Source of the DNA: Ignavibacteria bacterium RIFCSPLOWO2_12_FULL_56_21
Lineage (GTDB): Bacteria > Bacteroidota > Ignavibacteria > UBA10030
Assembly: GCA_001802945.1 (NCBI GenBank)
Contig: MHAK01000106.1
Coordinates: 1-62,120 of the forward strand
Length of the DNA stretch: 62,120 nucleotides
Direction: 5' to 3'
Under the pieces are notes generated by a model, which was given only the letters and a program-made list of their open reading frames with translations, searched no databases and was not told the DNA's origin. Below, piece after piece: positions 31,248 to 39,422 of this stretch. The translations under genes were made by a program, and so were the position numbers. The stretch's first letter is position 1; each line of letters starts with the position of its first letter.

Positions 31248-34200
31248 TCATTCGATCTTCACTTCAAGACCAAGGCCTTGCAACTCCCGCATGAGAACGT
31301 TAAAGGATTCCGGAACATTGGGTTCCGGCAGATTCTCGCCTTTCACGATGGCTTCGTAGATCTTCGCGCGGCCCAGAACGTCGTCCGACTTGGCGGTCAG
31401 GATCTCCTGGAGCACATGAGAAGCGCCGTAGCCTTCGAGGGCCCATACTTCCATTTCACCGAACCGCTGGCCGCCGAACTGGGCCTTGCCGCCCAGAGGC
31501 TGCTGCGTGATCAGCGAGTATGGTCCAATCGACCGGGCATGGATTTTGTCGTCCACCATGTGTGACAGCTTCATCATATACAAGTAGCCTACCGTGACTT
31601 CCTGGTCAAACTTGTCACCTGTTCTTCCATCGATCAGAGCAGATTTCGAATTCGGATTGACTCCCGCCTTGTTCAAGTACTCCTGAACTTCCTCCCACGA
31701 CGCTCCGTCAAAAATCGGCGATGAGAATGTCACTCCGAGCTGCTCGCCGGCCCAGCCGAGCGCGAGCTCAAAAAGCTGGCCGATGTTCATTCGGGACGGC
31801 ACTCCCAGAGGGTTGAGGATCAGGTCGACGGGCCTTCCGTTCGGCAGGAAAGGCATGTCTTCCACCGGAACGATGGTCGACACGACCCCCTTGTTTCCGT
31901 GACGCCCGGCCATCTTGTCGCCCACCTGCAGCTTGCGTTTCTTCGCGACATAGACCTTTGCCAGCTGAACAATTCCAGGAGCGAGTTCGTCACCCAATTG
32001 CACCTTGTTCTTTTCGTGACGGTACAATTCCTCGATCTCGCTCAGTTTCTGCCGGTAATTCTCGTAGATCTTGATTACAACATTCTGCTTGCGCTTGTCG
32101 TCGACCCAATCCTGATTGTAATCGAGCTTGTCGACATTCTCCAGGGACTGGAAAGTGTCGGCCTTCAGCGACGTTCCAGCGCGCAAAACGACATTACCGT
32201 CGGTATCTCGGATACCCGCGGATTTTTCCTCCGCGAGGAACTGGTCGAGCTTTCGCGCAAGCTTTTCCGTCAATTCCTGGATGTCACGTTTGCGCGACCG
32301 TTCAAGCGATTCGAGTCTGCGCTTGTCCTCCTTCTTACTTTCTGTGTCTTTTTTCTTGCGGCTGAAGAGCTTTGTCGAGATCACGATGCCTTTCATTCCC
32401 GGGGGCGCCTTCAATGAAGCGTCCTTCACATCGCCGGCCTTTTCACCAAAGATCGCCTTGAGCAGTTTCTCTTCGGGTGTCGGGTCGGTCTCTCCTTTCG
32501 GTGTGATCTTACCGATCAGGATATCACCTTCATTCACCTCGGCGCCCATCCGAATGATGCCGTTCTCGTCGAGGTCCTTGGTAGCTTCCTCCGAGACGTT
32601 TGGAATCTCGCGCGTGAGCTCTTCCTCGCCGCGCTTGGTATCCCGGACCTGCAGTTCGAACTCTTCGACATGGACCGAAGTAAACACGTCCTCAGCGACA
32701 ATACGCTCGCTGACGATGATGGCATCTTCGAAATTATAGCCGCGCCAGGGCATGAATGCCACGAGAACATTGCGGCCCAGCGCAAGCTCGCCTTTGTCCG
32801 TGGCGCAGCCGTCGACCAGAATGTCTCCCTTTTTGAAGCGTTGCCCTTCGCGGACGACCGGCTTCTGGTTGATCGCCGTGTCCTGATTGGTGCGGAGGAA
32901 CTTTGTCAATCGGTACTCGACACGGCGTTTGTCGTCGAACGACATGATGGCTTCGACGGAATTCTCGTCGATATCGTATTCCACAACAATGCTGTCCCCG
33001 GTCACGGATTCCACGGAGCCATTCCGTTCGGCCACAATGACCGTACGCGAATCGCGCGCGATCTTCTCTTCGAGTCCGGTACCGACGATGGGCGCCTCAG
33101 GCCGTAACAATGGAACGGCCTGGCGTTGCATGTTCGAGCCCATAAGCGCGCGGTTGGCGTCGTCATGCTCCAGAAACGGAATGAGCGCCGCTGCGGCGCT
33201 GACGATCTGGTTCGGCGCGACATCCATGAACTGAACCTTTTCAGGCTCGACCATCGGATAATCCGACTGGAGCCTGGCTTTCACACGGTCCTCACCGAAC
33301 CGGCCGCGCTCGTCGATCGGAGCGTTGGCCTGAGCGATGACAACCTCGTCTTCTTTCTCCGCCGTCAGGAACTCGATCTCCTCGGAGACCTTGCCGTTCT
33401 TGACGCGGCGATACGGGGTCTCGATGAAACCGAATTCGTTGATCCGTGCGTGAATGCAAAGAGAGGAAATCAGTCCGATGTTCGGACCTTCGGGAGTCTC
33501 GATGGGACACAGACGGCCATAATGCGTGTAATGCACGTCGCGGACTTCGAAACCTGCCCGCTCACGCGTCAACCCGCCGGGTCCAAGCGCCGACACGCGT
33601 CGCTTGTGCGTCATCTCCGACAATGGGTTCGTTTGATCGAGGAACTGCGAAAGCTGGTTCGTCCCGAAGAATGCGTTAATGACGCTGGTGATAGTCCGCG
33701 CATTGACCAGGTCTTGCGGCGTGATCGTCTCCGCGTCCCGCAAATTCATCCGCTCGCGGATCGTGCGGGTCATGCGCGACAGGCCGACATTGAATTGTTG
33801 TGCAAGCTGTTCGCCGACCGTGCGCACACGGCGGTTGCCCAGGTGATCGATGTCATCCACCGTCCGCTTGCCTTGCTGCATGTCGATCAGGTACTTGACG
33901 ATGGCGACGATATCGTCCTTCGTCAGCACAGTCACTGTTTCACCGATGTTGAGGCTGAGCTTCGCGTTCATCCGGTGGCGGCCAACGTCGCCAAGGTCGT
34001 AACGTTTCGGGTTGAAGAACAGCCGGTCGATAAGGTTCTTGGCCGTATCGAGGTCCGGCGCCTCGCCGGAACGCAACTGCGAGTAGATCGCCTCGAGCGC
34101 ATCCTCCTCGGATCGGGAGGCGTCTTTCATCATCGTGTTCGCGATGACGGAAGCTTCCGTGCTCGCATCGGCCTTGAGCAGCCGGATCTTCTTGATGCCC

Positions 34201-35024
34201 GCCTTCTTGATATGCTTGATGTGCTCGTCTGTGAGCTTGGTGTCCTTGCTGATAAAGATCTCGCCGGTCTTGCGGTCGAAGACATCGGAGCATACCATCC
34301 GCTCCAGATAGTCCTTCAGGTCGACCTTTGCGACATCGATCTCTTCGACGAGGTCGAACAGGTCAAGGATCGCATCATCGGACGAGAATCCGAGCGCGCG
34401 GAGGAGTGTGGTGACGGGGAATTTTTTCTTGCGGTCGATATACGCGTACATGACGTTGTTGATGTCCGTCGCGAACTCGACCCACGAACCACGGAACGGG
34501 ATGATCCGGGCGGAATACATCACGGTCCCGTTGGGGTGGATGGATTCACCGAAGAAGACGCCCGGCGACCGATGGAGTTGACTGACGACAACCCGCTCGG
34601 CGCCGTTAATGATGAACGTGCCCCGGGCGGTCATCGCCGGCAGATTGCCGAGATAGACTTCCTGTTCGATCGTGTCGGTGAATTCCTTGCCCCCTTCGCG
34701 TTTCTGCGAGAGGCGCAGTTTTGCCTTTAACGGCACGGCGTAGGTAAGTCCCCTCTCCTGACATTCCACAACGGAGTACTTCGCTTTTTCCACGTAGTAC
34801 TCGGAGAACTCCAACAGGAAATTCTCACGGGCGTCGAGGATGGGAAAATTGGTCTCGAACACTTGCTGAAGGCCCATCTTCTTCCGGCGGTGTGCCGGCG
34901 TATCGGCCTGCAAGAAAGCATTGAACGAGTCTATCTGCACGTTCAGCAGGTCGGGTGTTTCGATGACAGACGGAATACGTCCGAACGAAATCCGACCGGT
35001 GAAACCGTTGGCTTGCTGCTTCAA
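31248..35024 (-). CDS. rpoB: DNA-directed RNA polymerase subunit beta (TTG start)
   Basis: The beta subunit (1258 aa). The rifampicin region reads [19 protein letters not shown] then VSALGPGG, with the wild-type Asp, His and Ser at the main resistance positions. Other hallmarks are [20 protein letters not shown] and [13 protein letters not shown]. The best start is a TTG at 35022-35024 (LKQQANGF), because GAAGGAG lies about 8 nt upstream; the in-frame TTG at 35048 would put that ribosome site inside the gene. A lysine-rich coiled insertion follows [20 protein letters not shown]. Confidence 0.97.
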   Translation of the reverse strand: MKQQANGFTGRISFGRIPSVIETPDLLNVQIDSFNAFLQADTPAHRRKKMGLQQVFETNFPILDARENFLLEFSEYYVEKAKYSVVECQERGLTYAVPLKAKLRLSQKREGGKEFTDTIEQEVYLGNLPAMTARGTFIINGAERVVVSQLHRSPGVFFGESIHPNGTVMYSARIIPFRGSWVEFATDINNVMYAYIDRKKKFPVTTLLRALGFSSDDAILDLFDLVEEIDVAKVDLKDYLERMVCSDVFDRKTGEIFISKDTKLTDEHIKHIKKAGIKKIRLLKADASTEASVIANTMMKDASRSEEDALEAIYSQLRSGEAPDLDTAKNLIDRLFFNPKRYDLGDVGRHRMNAKLSLNIGETVTVLTKDDIVAIVKYLIDMQQGKRTVDDIDHLGNRRVRTVGEQLAQQFNVGLSRMTRTIRERMNLRDAETITPQDLVNARTITSVINAFFGTNQLSQFLDQTNPLSEMTHKRRVSALGPGGLTRERAGFEVRDVHYTHYGRLCPIETPEGPNIGLISSLCIHARINEFGFIETPYRRVKNGKVSEEIEFLTAEKEDEVVIAQANAPIDERGRFGEDRVKARLQSDYPMVEPEKVQFMDVAPNQIVSAAAALIPFLEHDDANRALMGSNMQRQAVPLLRPEAPIVGTGLEEKIARDSRTVIVAERNGSVESVTGDSIVVEYDIDENSVEAIMSFDDKRRVEYRLTKFLRTNQDTAINQKPVVREGQRFKKGDILVDGCATDKGELALGRNVLVAFMPWRGYNFEDAIIVSERIVAEDVFTSVHVEEFELQVRDTKRGEEELTREIPNVSEEATKDLDENGIIRMGAEVNEGDILIGKITPKGETDPTPEEKLLKAIFGEKAGDVKDASLKAPPGMKGIVISTKLFSRKKKDTESKKEDKRRLESLERSRKRDIQELTEKLARKLDQFLAEEKSAGIRDTDGNVVLRAGTSLKADTFQSLENVDKLDYNQDWVDDKRKQNVVIKIYENYRQKLSEIEELYRHEKNKVQLGDELAPGIVQLAKVYVAKKRKLQVGDKMAGRHGNKGVVSTIVPVEDMPFLPNGRPVDLILNPLGVPSRMNIGQLFELALGWAGEQLGVTFSSPIFDGASWEEVQEYLNKAGVNPNSKSALIDGRTGDKFDQEVTVGYLYMMKLSHMVDDKIHARSIGPYSLITQQPLGGKAQFGGQRFGEMEVWALEGYGASHVLQEILTAKSDDVLGRAKIYEAIVKGENLPEPNVPESFNVLMRELQGLGLEVKIE

Positions 35025-35207
35025 CGTACCTTCTCCTTCAGGTCTCAAGTGACGGAGCGTTCCCCCTGCAGGAACCGCCCCCAGAATATGGGGAAAGCCG
35101 ATGGTCCGATCCCGTGGTTTTCGGGGGAACCAACGGCCTTACCACGCTCTATAGTAGGGTGAAGCCAACCGCTCCCATGGGAAGGGAACCAGTCGTCAGA
35201 AACAGAA

Positions 35208-35588
35208 TCACTTCAGCTCGACCTTTGCGCCGGCTTCTTCAAGTTCCTTTTTCAACTTCTCAGCCTCGTCCTTGTTGATCCCTTCCTTGATGATCTTCGG
35301 TGCGCCGTCGACGAGGTCCTTCGCCTCTTTCAGACCCAGTCCGGTCGCCGCGCGGACGACTTTGATCACATTGATCTTCTGCGCACCGCTGTCCTTCAGT
35401 TCGACGGCGAACTCCGTCTTCTCTTCTGCCGCGGGCGCGGCCGCAGCTGCGCCGCCCGCCGGTGCGCCCATCATCATCGGGGCCGCAGCGGTGACGCCGA
35501 ATTTATCCTCGAGCGCCTTTTTCAATTCGACGGCTTCGAGCAACGTGAGCTTTTCGATCTTTTCAACGATCTCTGCAACTGCTGACAT
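35208..35588 (-). CDS. rplL: 50S ribosomal protein L7/L12
   Basis: The stalk protein (126 aa) that recruits translation GTPases. It has an N-terminal dimerisation helix ([20 protein letters not shown]), an Ala/Gly/Met-rich hinge, and the C-terminal domain with the factor-binding helix ([20 protein letters not shown]). 45 nt after rplJ. A 183-nt spacer before rpoB has no gene and probably carries RNA-processing or attenuation signals. Confidence 0.97.
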   Translation of the reverse strand: MSAVAEIVEKIEKLTLLEAVELKKALEDKFGVTAAAPMMMGAPAGGAAAAAPAAEEKTEFAVELKDSGAQKINVIKVVRAATGLGLKEAKDLVDGAPKIIKEGINKDEAEKLKKELEEAGAKVELK

Positions 35589-35633
35589 GATAGTTCTCCT
35601 TGGAATAATTTCTCGTATGAACGAACGGCCCGG

Positions 35634-36158
35634 TCAGGCGGCCTTCTTTTTATCTGCGATCTGGCCGACAATGCTCACCAGGTCACGGGCGAGGGCGTTG
35701 ATCGCGCCCACGATACCCGAGGCCGGGGACTGCAGAGTGCCGAGGATACCGGCGATAAGCTCTTTGCGTGACGGAATCTGCGCCAGCGTCGCGATCTTGG
35801 AGCCGTCATACACCTGTTTCTCCAGTACCGCCGCCTTGAGCCTGAACTTCCCCGTCTTGTCGAAGAATTTCTTGATGATCTTCGCGGGAGCTGCAACATC
35901 ATCTCCACAGAACGCAATGCCCGTCGGTCCGACCAGAGTGTCATACACCTTGTCGTATCCGGTCACTCGTTCGAGTGCCTTGCGGATCAGCGTGTTCTTC
36001 GCCACGGTATATCCGACGCCGGCCTTCCGGAACTCACGGCGGAGCTCCGATTCTTCAGCGACGGTAACGCCGGAAAAATCGGCGAAGTACAACGCTTGCG
36101 CTGCGGATATCCGCTCGGCGACTTCGTCGATGATCGCGTCTTTTTCGCTGCGTTTCAT
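35634..36158 (-). CDS. rplJ: 50S ribosomal protein L10
   Basis: L10 (174 aa) anchors the L7/L12 stalk. It shows the family pattern: KDAIIDEVAERISAAQALYF, ELRREFRKAGVGYTVAKNTL, LVGPTGIAFCGDD, then helical C-terminal stalk-binding segments. Preceded by a 141-nt spacer that probably contains the L10 autoregulatory leader. Confidence 0.97.
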   Translation of the reverse strand: MKRSEKDAIIDEVAERISAAQALYFADFSGVTVAEESELRREFRKAGVGYTVAKNTLIRKALERVTGYDKVYDTLVGPTGIAFCGDDVAAPAKIIKKFFDKTGKFRLKAAVLEKQVYDGSKIATLAQIPSRKELIAGILGTLQSPASGIVGAINALARDLVSIVGQIADKKKAA

Positions 36159-36299
36159 GAATGCCTCAATGATGACGTGCGACCCGATGAGAAGCCCCCT
36201 TTATTTTTCCTTCTCCGAGTCGCGACGACATCGTCGGTCCTCAGTCGGAAAACTTCCGGGGCACCGGATCAGGAACTGTGTGAGTGCGTAATTTCTAGT
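36159..36299 (-). promoter_or_regulatory. Candidate L10 leader (autoregulatory mRNA) between rplA and rplJ
   Basis: This 141-nt spacer holds no ORF and lies where the L10(L12)4 complex binds its mRNA in many bacteria. Locally complementary segments are visible (for example CCGG...CCGG near 36240-36260). I cannot confirm the kink-turn by eye, so the call rests mostly on position. Confidence 0.35.
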
Positions 36300-36998
36300 T
36301 CAGTGCGAAGCACCCTCGCCCCTATCGATCATCACGCCCGGGCCCATGGTCGTTGAAATGGAAATGCTCTTCACGTATGTGCCCTTCGCTGATGCCGGTT
36401 TGAGCCGGACGATGGTTCCGAGGAACGACTGAATATTCTCGACCAATTTCTGCTGTTCGAACGATGCCTTGCCGACCGTGCCGTGCACGATGCCGGCTTT
36501 GTCGACACGAAATTCCATCTTGCCGGCTTTGATTTCCCGGACGGCGGTCGATACATCCGGCGTGACTGTTCCGCTTTTCGGGTTCGGCATGAGTCCTCGG
36601 GGACCGAGGATCTTCCCAAGTTTCCCGAGATCGCCCATAACATCGGGTGTTGCAATGATCACGTCCACGTCGGCCCACCCTTGTTGAATCTTCTCCAGGT
36701 AGTCCTTGTAGCCGACGAAGTCAGCTCCCGCAGACCTTGCTTCATCGTCTTTCGGGGGCTTCGCTATGACCAACACGCGCACTGTCTTTCCGATCCCGTG
36801 CGGGAGCGAAACAGTGCCGCGGAGAGCCTGGTCCGCTTTCTTGGGATCAACACCCAAACGGACCGCGATATCGACCGATTCCGCGAATTTGGCCGTCGCC
36901 GATCCTTTGACAAGTGCGACCGCCTCAGTGATCGGATATTCTTTCTTGACTTGGACCTTCGCGGAGGCTGCTCTGAATCTTTTGCTTTGTTTCTTCAT
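36300..36998 (-). CDS. rplA: 50S ribosomal protein L1
   Basis: L1 (232 aa) forms the mobile L1 stalk at the E site and represses its own operon in E. coli. Conserved [37 protein letters not shown] and [18 protein letters not shown] are present. 18 nt after rplK. Confidence 0.97.
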   Translation of the reverse strand: MKKQSKRFRAASAKVQVKKEYPITEAVALVKGSATAKFAESVDIAVRLGVDPKKADQALRGTVSLPHGIGKTVRVLVIAKPPKDDEARSAGADFVGYKDYLEKIQQGWADVDVIIATPDVMGDLGKLGKILGPRGLMPNPKSGTVTPDVSTAVREIKAGKMEFRVDKAGIVHGTVGKASFEQQKLVENIQSFLGTIVRLKPASAKGTYVKSISISTTMGPGVMIDRGEGASH

Positions 36999-37016
36999 GG
37001 CTCGCTCTTTTTCGGC

Positions 37017-37442
37017 TTAATCTTCGACCGTGATACCCATGCTGCGCGCCGTTCCCGCCACCATGCGCATGGCAGCCTCGATAGTGTTGGCATTCAGGTC
37101 CGGCATCTTTTGCGTTGCAATGTCACGCACCTGTTTGCTCGTGACCTTGCCAACCTTGTTGCGGTTCGGCTCGCCAGATCCCTTTTCGAGCTTCGCGGCT
37201 TTCAGCAACAGGGTGGCAGCCGGAGGGGTCTTGGTGATGAACGTGAAAGATTTGTCGCTGAAGACGGTGATGATGACCGGAATGATGAGGCCGGCCTGTT
37301 CCTTCGTCCGCGCGTTGAACTGCTTGCAGAACTCCATGATGTTGACGCCCTTCTGACCGAGGGCGGGTCCGACCGGAGGGGCTGGATTCGCCTGGCCTGC
37401 GGGGATCTGGAGTTTGATGAATCCGGTAACTTTCTTTGCCAT
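37017..37442 (-). CDS. rplK: 50S ribosomal protein L11
   Basis: L11 (141 aa) binds the GTPase-associated 23S region. The proline-containing N-terminal domain ([20 protein letters not shown]) and the RNA-binding C-terminal domain ([20 protein letters not shown]) are intact, and the ATKPPA-like loop reads [14 protein letters not shown]. 13 nt after nusG. Confidence 0.98.
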   Translation of the reverse strand: MAKKVTGFIKLQIPAGQANPAPPVGPALGQKGVNIMEFCKQFNARTKEQAGLIIPVIITVFSDKSFTFITKTPPAATLLLKAAKLEKGSGEPNRNKVGKVTSKQVRDIATQKMPDLNANTIEAAMRMVAGTARSMGITVED

Positions 37443-37455
37443 GACTGGTCAACCT

Positions 37456-37989
37456 TTATTTTTCGAGTTCCACCTGGGAAAAATCGAGCTCTACGGGAGT
37501 CTTGCGTCCGAAGATGCTGACCATGACCTTCACTTTCAGCTTCTCCCCGCTCACTTCCTGTACAAACCCATTGAAATTGTTGAACGGTCCTTCCACGACC
37601 TTCACGGGATCGCCGACTTTGAACGGCACTACGACAAGCTCTGTTTCTTTGCGCTCTTCCATCTTTCCGATGAGACGCCGCACTTCATCCGGCTGAAGCG
37701 GGGCCGGATTATTCTTGTCGGGAATGAAGCCGAGGACCGAAGGAGCCTCGAGGATGACGTGCACCGTCTCCTTGTCGAGGATCGCTTCGACGAGTACATA
37801 CCCTGGGAAGAAGTTCTTCACCTTATGCTTCTTCCGGCCGTCCTTGACCTCAACGACCTTCTCGGACGGGATCATGACCGCTGAGATCCGTTCCTGAAAT
37901 CCGAGCCGTGCGATCTCCGATTCCAGGTAGGTCTTCACTTTCGTTTCATGTCCGGAGTATGTCCGGACCACATACCATCGTTTGTTCAC
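37456..37989 (-). CDS. nusG: Transcription termination/antitermination factor NusG
   Basis: NusG (177 aa) couples RNA polymerase to Rho or the ribosome. The N-terminal NGN domain (KRWYVVRTYSGHETKVKTYL, then KKHKVKNFFPGYVLVE) and the C-terminal KOW domain (FKVGDPVKVVEGPFNNFNGF) are complete. 18 nt after secE in the usual secE-nusG-rplK order. Confidence 0.98.
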   Translation of the reverse strand: MNKRWYVVRTYSGHETKVKTYLESEIARLGFQERISAVMIPSEKVVEVKDGRKKHKVKNFFPGYVLVEAILDKETVHVILEAPSVLGFIPDKNNPAPLQPDEVRRLIGKMEERKETELVVVPFKVGDPVKVVEGPFNNFNGFVQEVSGEKLKVKVMVSIFGRKTPVELDFSQVELEK

Positions 37990-38007
37990 GCGGAGCTTTC
38001 GTAAGGG

Positions 38008-38190
38008 TTACAGAATCGCGCTCAGCCCTCTGCTGATGACCCAGTCTACCACCCAGGCGAAGGCCGCGATCACAAGGGATACGACAACGACGATGCGCGT
38101 GGAATCGAGGAGTTCTTCGCGCGTCGGCCACGTCACCTTTTCCATTTCTTTGGCGACGTCGTTAAAAAAATTGAGGATCTTCTCTTTCAT
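38008..38190 (-). CDS. secE: Preprotein translocase subunit SecE
   Basis: A short single-span SecE (60 aa), clamping SecY. The cytoplasmic amphipathic helix with the conserved KVTWPTREELLDSTRIVVVV motif is followed by one membrane segment. Lies directly between tRNA-Trp and nusG. 33 nt upstream of its start is a duplicated piece of tRNA-Trp. Confidence 0.95.
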   Translation of the reverse strand: MKEKILNFFNDVAKEMEKVTWPTREELLDSTRIVVVVSLVIAAFAWVVDWVISRGLSAIL

Positions 38191-38222
38191 ACGTCCAAGT
38201 CAGGAAGTGTACGAACGTCCAG

Positions 38223-38255
38223 CGCACGTCAGGAGGGACTCGAACCCCCAACCTG
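38223..38255 (-). repeat. 33-bp duplicate of the tRNA-Trp 3' end
   Basis: Positions 38223-38255 are identical over 33 bp to 38355-38387, which is the T-arm and 3' acceptor half of tRNA-Trp plus two flanking bases. The copies are direct repeats 132 bp apart. The fragment lacks the anticodon arm and 5' half, so it is not a gene. A duplicated tRNA 3' end is the usual footprint of integration into a tRNA gene, but a local duplication would look the same. Confidence 0.85.
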
Positions 38256-38259
38256 TCCC

Positions 38260-38312
38260 GTTCCGAACTTCGTTCGGAACGAGGATGCTCGTCCCGTCCT
38301 TCGGACGGGACG
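38260..38312. repeat. Two tandem hairpins between the tRNA-Trp copies
   Basis: Two perfect inverted repeats stand side by side: GTTCCGAAC/GTTCGGAAC (9-bp stem, 38260-38280) and CGTCCCGTCC/GGACGGGACG (10-bp stem, 38290-38312), each with the loop TTC. The pattern resembles REP-type extragenic palindromes and differs from the tRNA sequence on both sides. Confidence 0.7.
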
Positions 38313-38356
38313 GCACGGTTTTGCCTGCCCGCCTATCGAGCCTACAACTTCTCACG

Positions 38357-38429
38357 CACGTCAGGAGGGACTCGAACCCCCAACCTGCGGTTTTGGAGAC
38401 CGCTGCTCTACCAATTGAGCTACTGACGT
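38357..38429 (-). tRNA. tRNA-Trp (anticodon CCA)
   Basis: A full cloverleaf is readable on the minus strand: acceptor stem ACGTCAG/CTGACGT, D-arm with AGCTCAATTGGTAGAGC, anticodon loop with CCA, T-arm GGTTCGAGTCC, discriminator G. The 3' CCA is not encoded. Lies between rpmG and secE, its usual location. Confidence 0.95.
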
Positions 38430-38523
38430 ATTGTTGTTGTGCTGCAGGCGGGGAATCCGCTGCTCCACCCAACGCGTACTCCGGTCATGCTCTGCAGCCG
38501 GCCGTCAACGGCCCGCAGCGGCG

Positions 38524-38673
38524 TTACTTGGTTTCCTTGTGCGGAGTCCGCTTATGACACCAGTGACAATACTTCTTGTACTCCACGCGGCCGGTCTGAT
38601 TCTTCTTGTTCTTCGTTGCCGAGTAGTTGCGGCGCTTACACGATGTGCACTCGAGTGTGATGATGTCACGCAT
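38524..38673 (-). CDS. rpmG: 50S ribosomal protein L33
   Basis: A 49-residue gene starting [20 protein letters not shown], with two zinc-binding cysteine pairs (CTSC at 9-12, CHWC at 36-39), the zinc form of L33. It lies between tRNA-Thr(GGT) and tRNA-Trp. In many bacteria a second tuf gene precedes it here; none is present. Confidence 0.94.
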   Translation of the reverse strand: MRDIITLECTSCKRRNYSATKNKKNQTGRVEYKKYCHWCHKRTPHKETK

Positions 38674-38695
38674 GTTGGAGCCTTTCGTCCGTATC

Positions 38696-38771
<76 letters not shown>

Positions 38772-38777
38772 GGACCA

Positions 38778-38870
38778 TTGAAAATTGAATATTGTAAATT
38801 GGAAATTGTTAATGGCGCTCGCTTGCTGACTTCAACTCAATTTTCAATTTCCAATTTGCATTATACAATT
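38778..38870. repeat. AT-rich imperfect inverted repeat between tRNA-Thr and tRNA-Gly
   Basis: The spacer carries two copies of a motif around AAATTGGAAATTG in opposite orientation (left arm 38778-38809, right arm 38837-38870). Most of the 101-nt space between the two tRNA genes is made of it. It resembles simple extragenic repeats and has no coding potential. Confidence 0.6.
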
Positions 38871-38872
38871 CT

Positions 38873-38948
38873 TGGAGCGGGAGACGGGACTCGAACCCGC
38901 GACCAACAGCTTGGAAGGCTGTGACTCTACCAACTGAGTTACTCCCGC
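38873..38948 (-). tRNA. tRNA-Gly (anticodon TCC)
   Basis: Acceptor stem GCGGGAG/CTCCCGC, D-arm AACTCAGTTGGTAGAGT, anticodon stem ACAGC-GCTGT with loop CTTCCAA, T-arm GGGTTCGAGTCCC, discriminator T, encoded CCA (38873-38875). Confidence 0.95.
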
Positions 38949-38949
38949 G

Positions 38950-39032
38950 TGGGCAGGGAAGGATTCGAACCTCCGAAGGCATGAGCCGTCAGATTTACAG
39001 TCTGATGCGTTTGACCGCTTCGCTACCTGCCC
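38950..39032 (-). tRNA. tRNA-Tyr (anticodon GTA)
   Basis: An 83-nt type II tRNA with a long variable arm: acceptor stem GGGCAGG/CCTGCCC, anticodon loop with GTA flanked by CAGACT/AATCTG, T-arm GGTTCGAATCC, discriminator A. CCA is not encoded. It starts two bases from the end of tRNA-Gly. Confidence 0.95.
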
Positions 39033-39072
39033 GAGTGTTTGCACTGACGACAATGCCCACATGCAACATTTG

Positions 39073-39145
39073 AGCTGGCGGGCGGAATCGAACCGTCGAC
39101 CTGCTGATTACAAGTCAGCTGCTCTACCAGCTGAGCTACGCCAGC
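39073..39145 (-). tRNA. tRNA-Thr (anticodon TGT)
   Basis: Acceptor stem GCTGGCG/CGCCAGC, D-arm AGCTCAGCTGGTAGAGC, anticodon arm GCTGA-CTTGTAA-TCAGC, T-arm GGTTCGATTCC, discriminator T. No encoded CCA. Reads ACA/ACG codons and complements tRNA-Thr(GGT). Confidence 0.95.
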
Positions 39146-39168
39146 AATCTAAAAGTTTGCGACGACGG

Positions 39169-39197
39169 CACTGCTCTACCAACTGAGCTACGCCACC
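39169..39197 (-). pseudogene. Truncated tRNA (5' half only)
   Basis: On the minus strand a tRNA begins GGTGGCGTAGCTCAGTTGG and continues through the D-arm to GTAGAGCAGTGC, then stops matching tRNA structure; no anticodon arm, T-arm or 3' acceptor strand follows before tRNA-Thr(TGT). 22 nt of it match the 5' part of tRNA-Thr(GGT). It is a remnant, most likely from recombination within the tRNA array. Confidence 0.7.
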
Positions 39198-39370
39198 ATG
39201 AAGCTGACATCGTCAGAATCCGCTACATCCCGAAGACTTCTGACGGTCACGTGCGTCACAACAGACGACATCCCCTCATCACAAATTCCCGTACCAATGC
39301 CACGGCAAGGGGGACTTTTTTCCGCAAGTGCATCAAGGGGATGAGCCCGGTGTGTTGGAGTCAGACTTTA

Positions 39371-39398
39371 AATATAGCACATTTTCGTTAAGAGTCAA
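39371..39398 (-). promoter_or_regulatory. Promoter of the tRNA-rpmG-secE-nusG-rpl-rpoBC transcript
   Basis: On the minus strand a -35 TTGACT (39393-39398) and a -10 TATATT (39371-39376) are spaced by 16 bp, about 165 nt upstream of the tRNA remnant. It is the only strong promoter-like site upstream of the RNA cluster. The interval 39198-39370 between it and the first tRNA sequence has nothing recognisable. Confidence 0.6.
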
Positions 39399-39422
39399 CG
39401 TGTTTTCGTGCATTTGCCCCCG

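Noticed and set aside
33126-34730. Plus-strand open frame of 534 codons opposite rpoB
   Set aside because: Same reason: mirrors codon structure of rpoB and shows no recognisable domain.
26422-35024. Rifampicin or streptomycin resistance mutations in rpoB or rpsL
   Set aside because: The key residues (Asp, His, Ser in the rpoB rifampicin region; both Lys in S12) are the sensitive forms.
38223-38255. A second tRNA-Trp gene
   Set aside because: Only the T-arm and 3' acceptor half are present; the anticodon arm and 5' half are replaced by unrelated hairpins.
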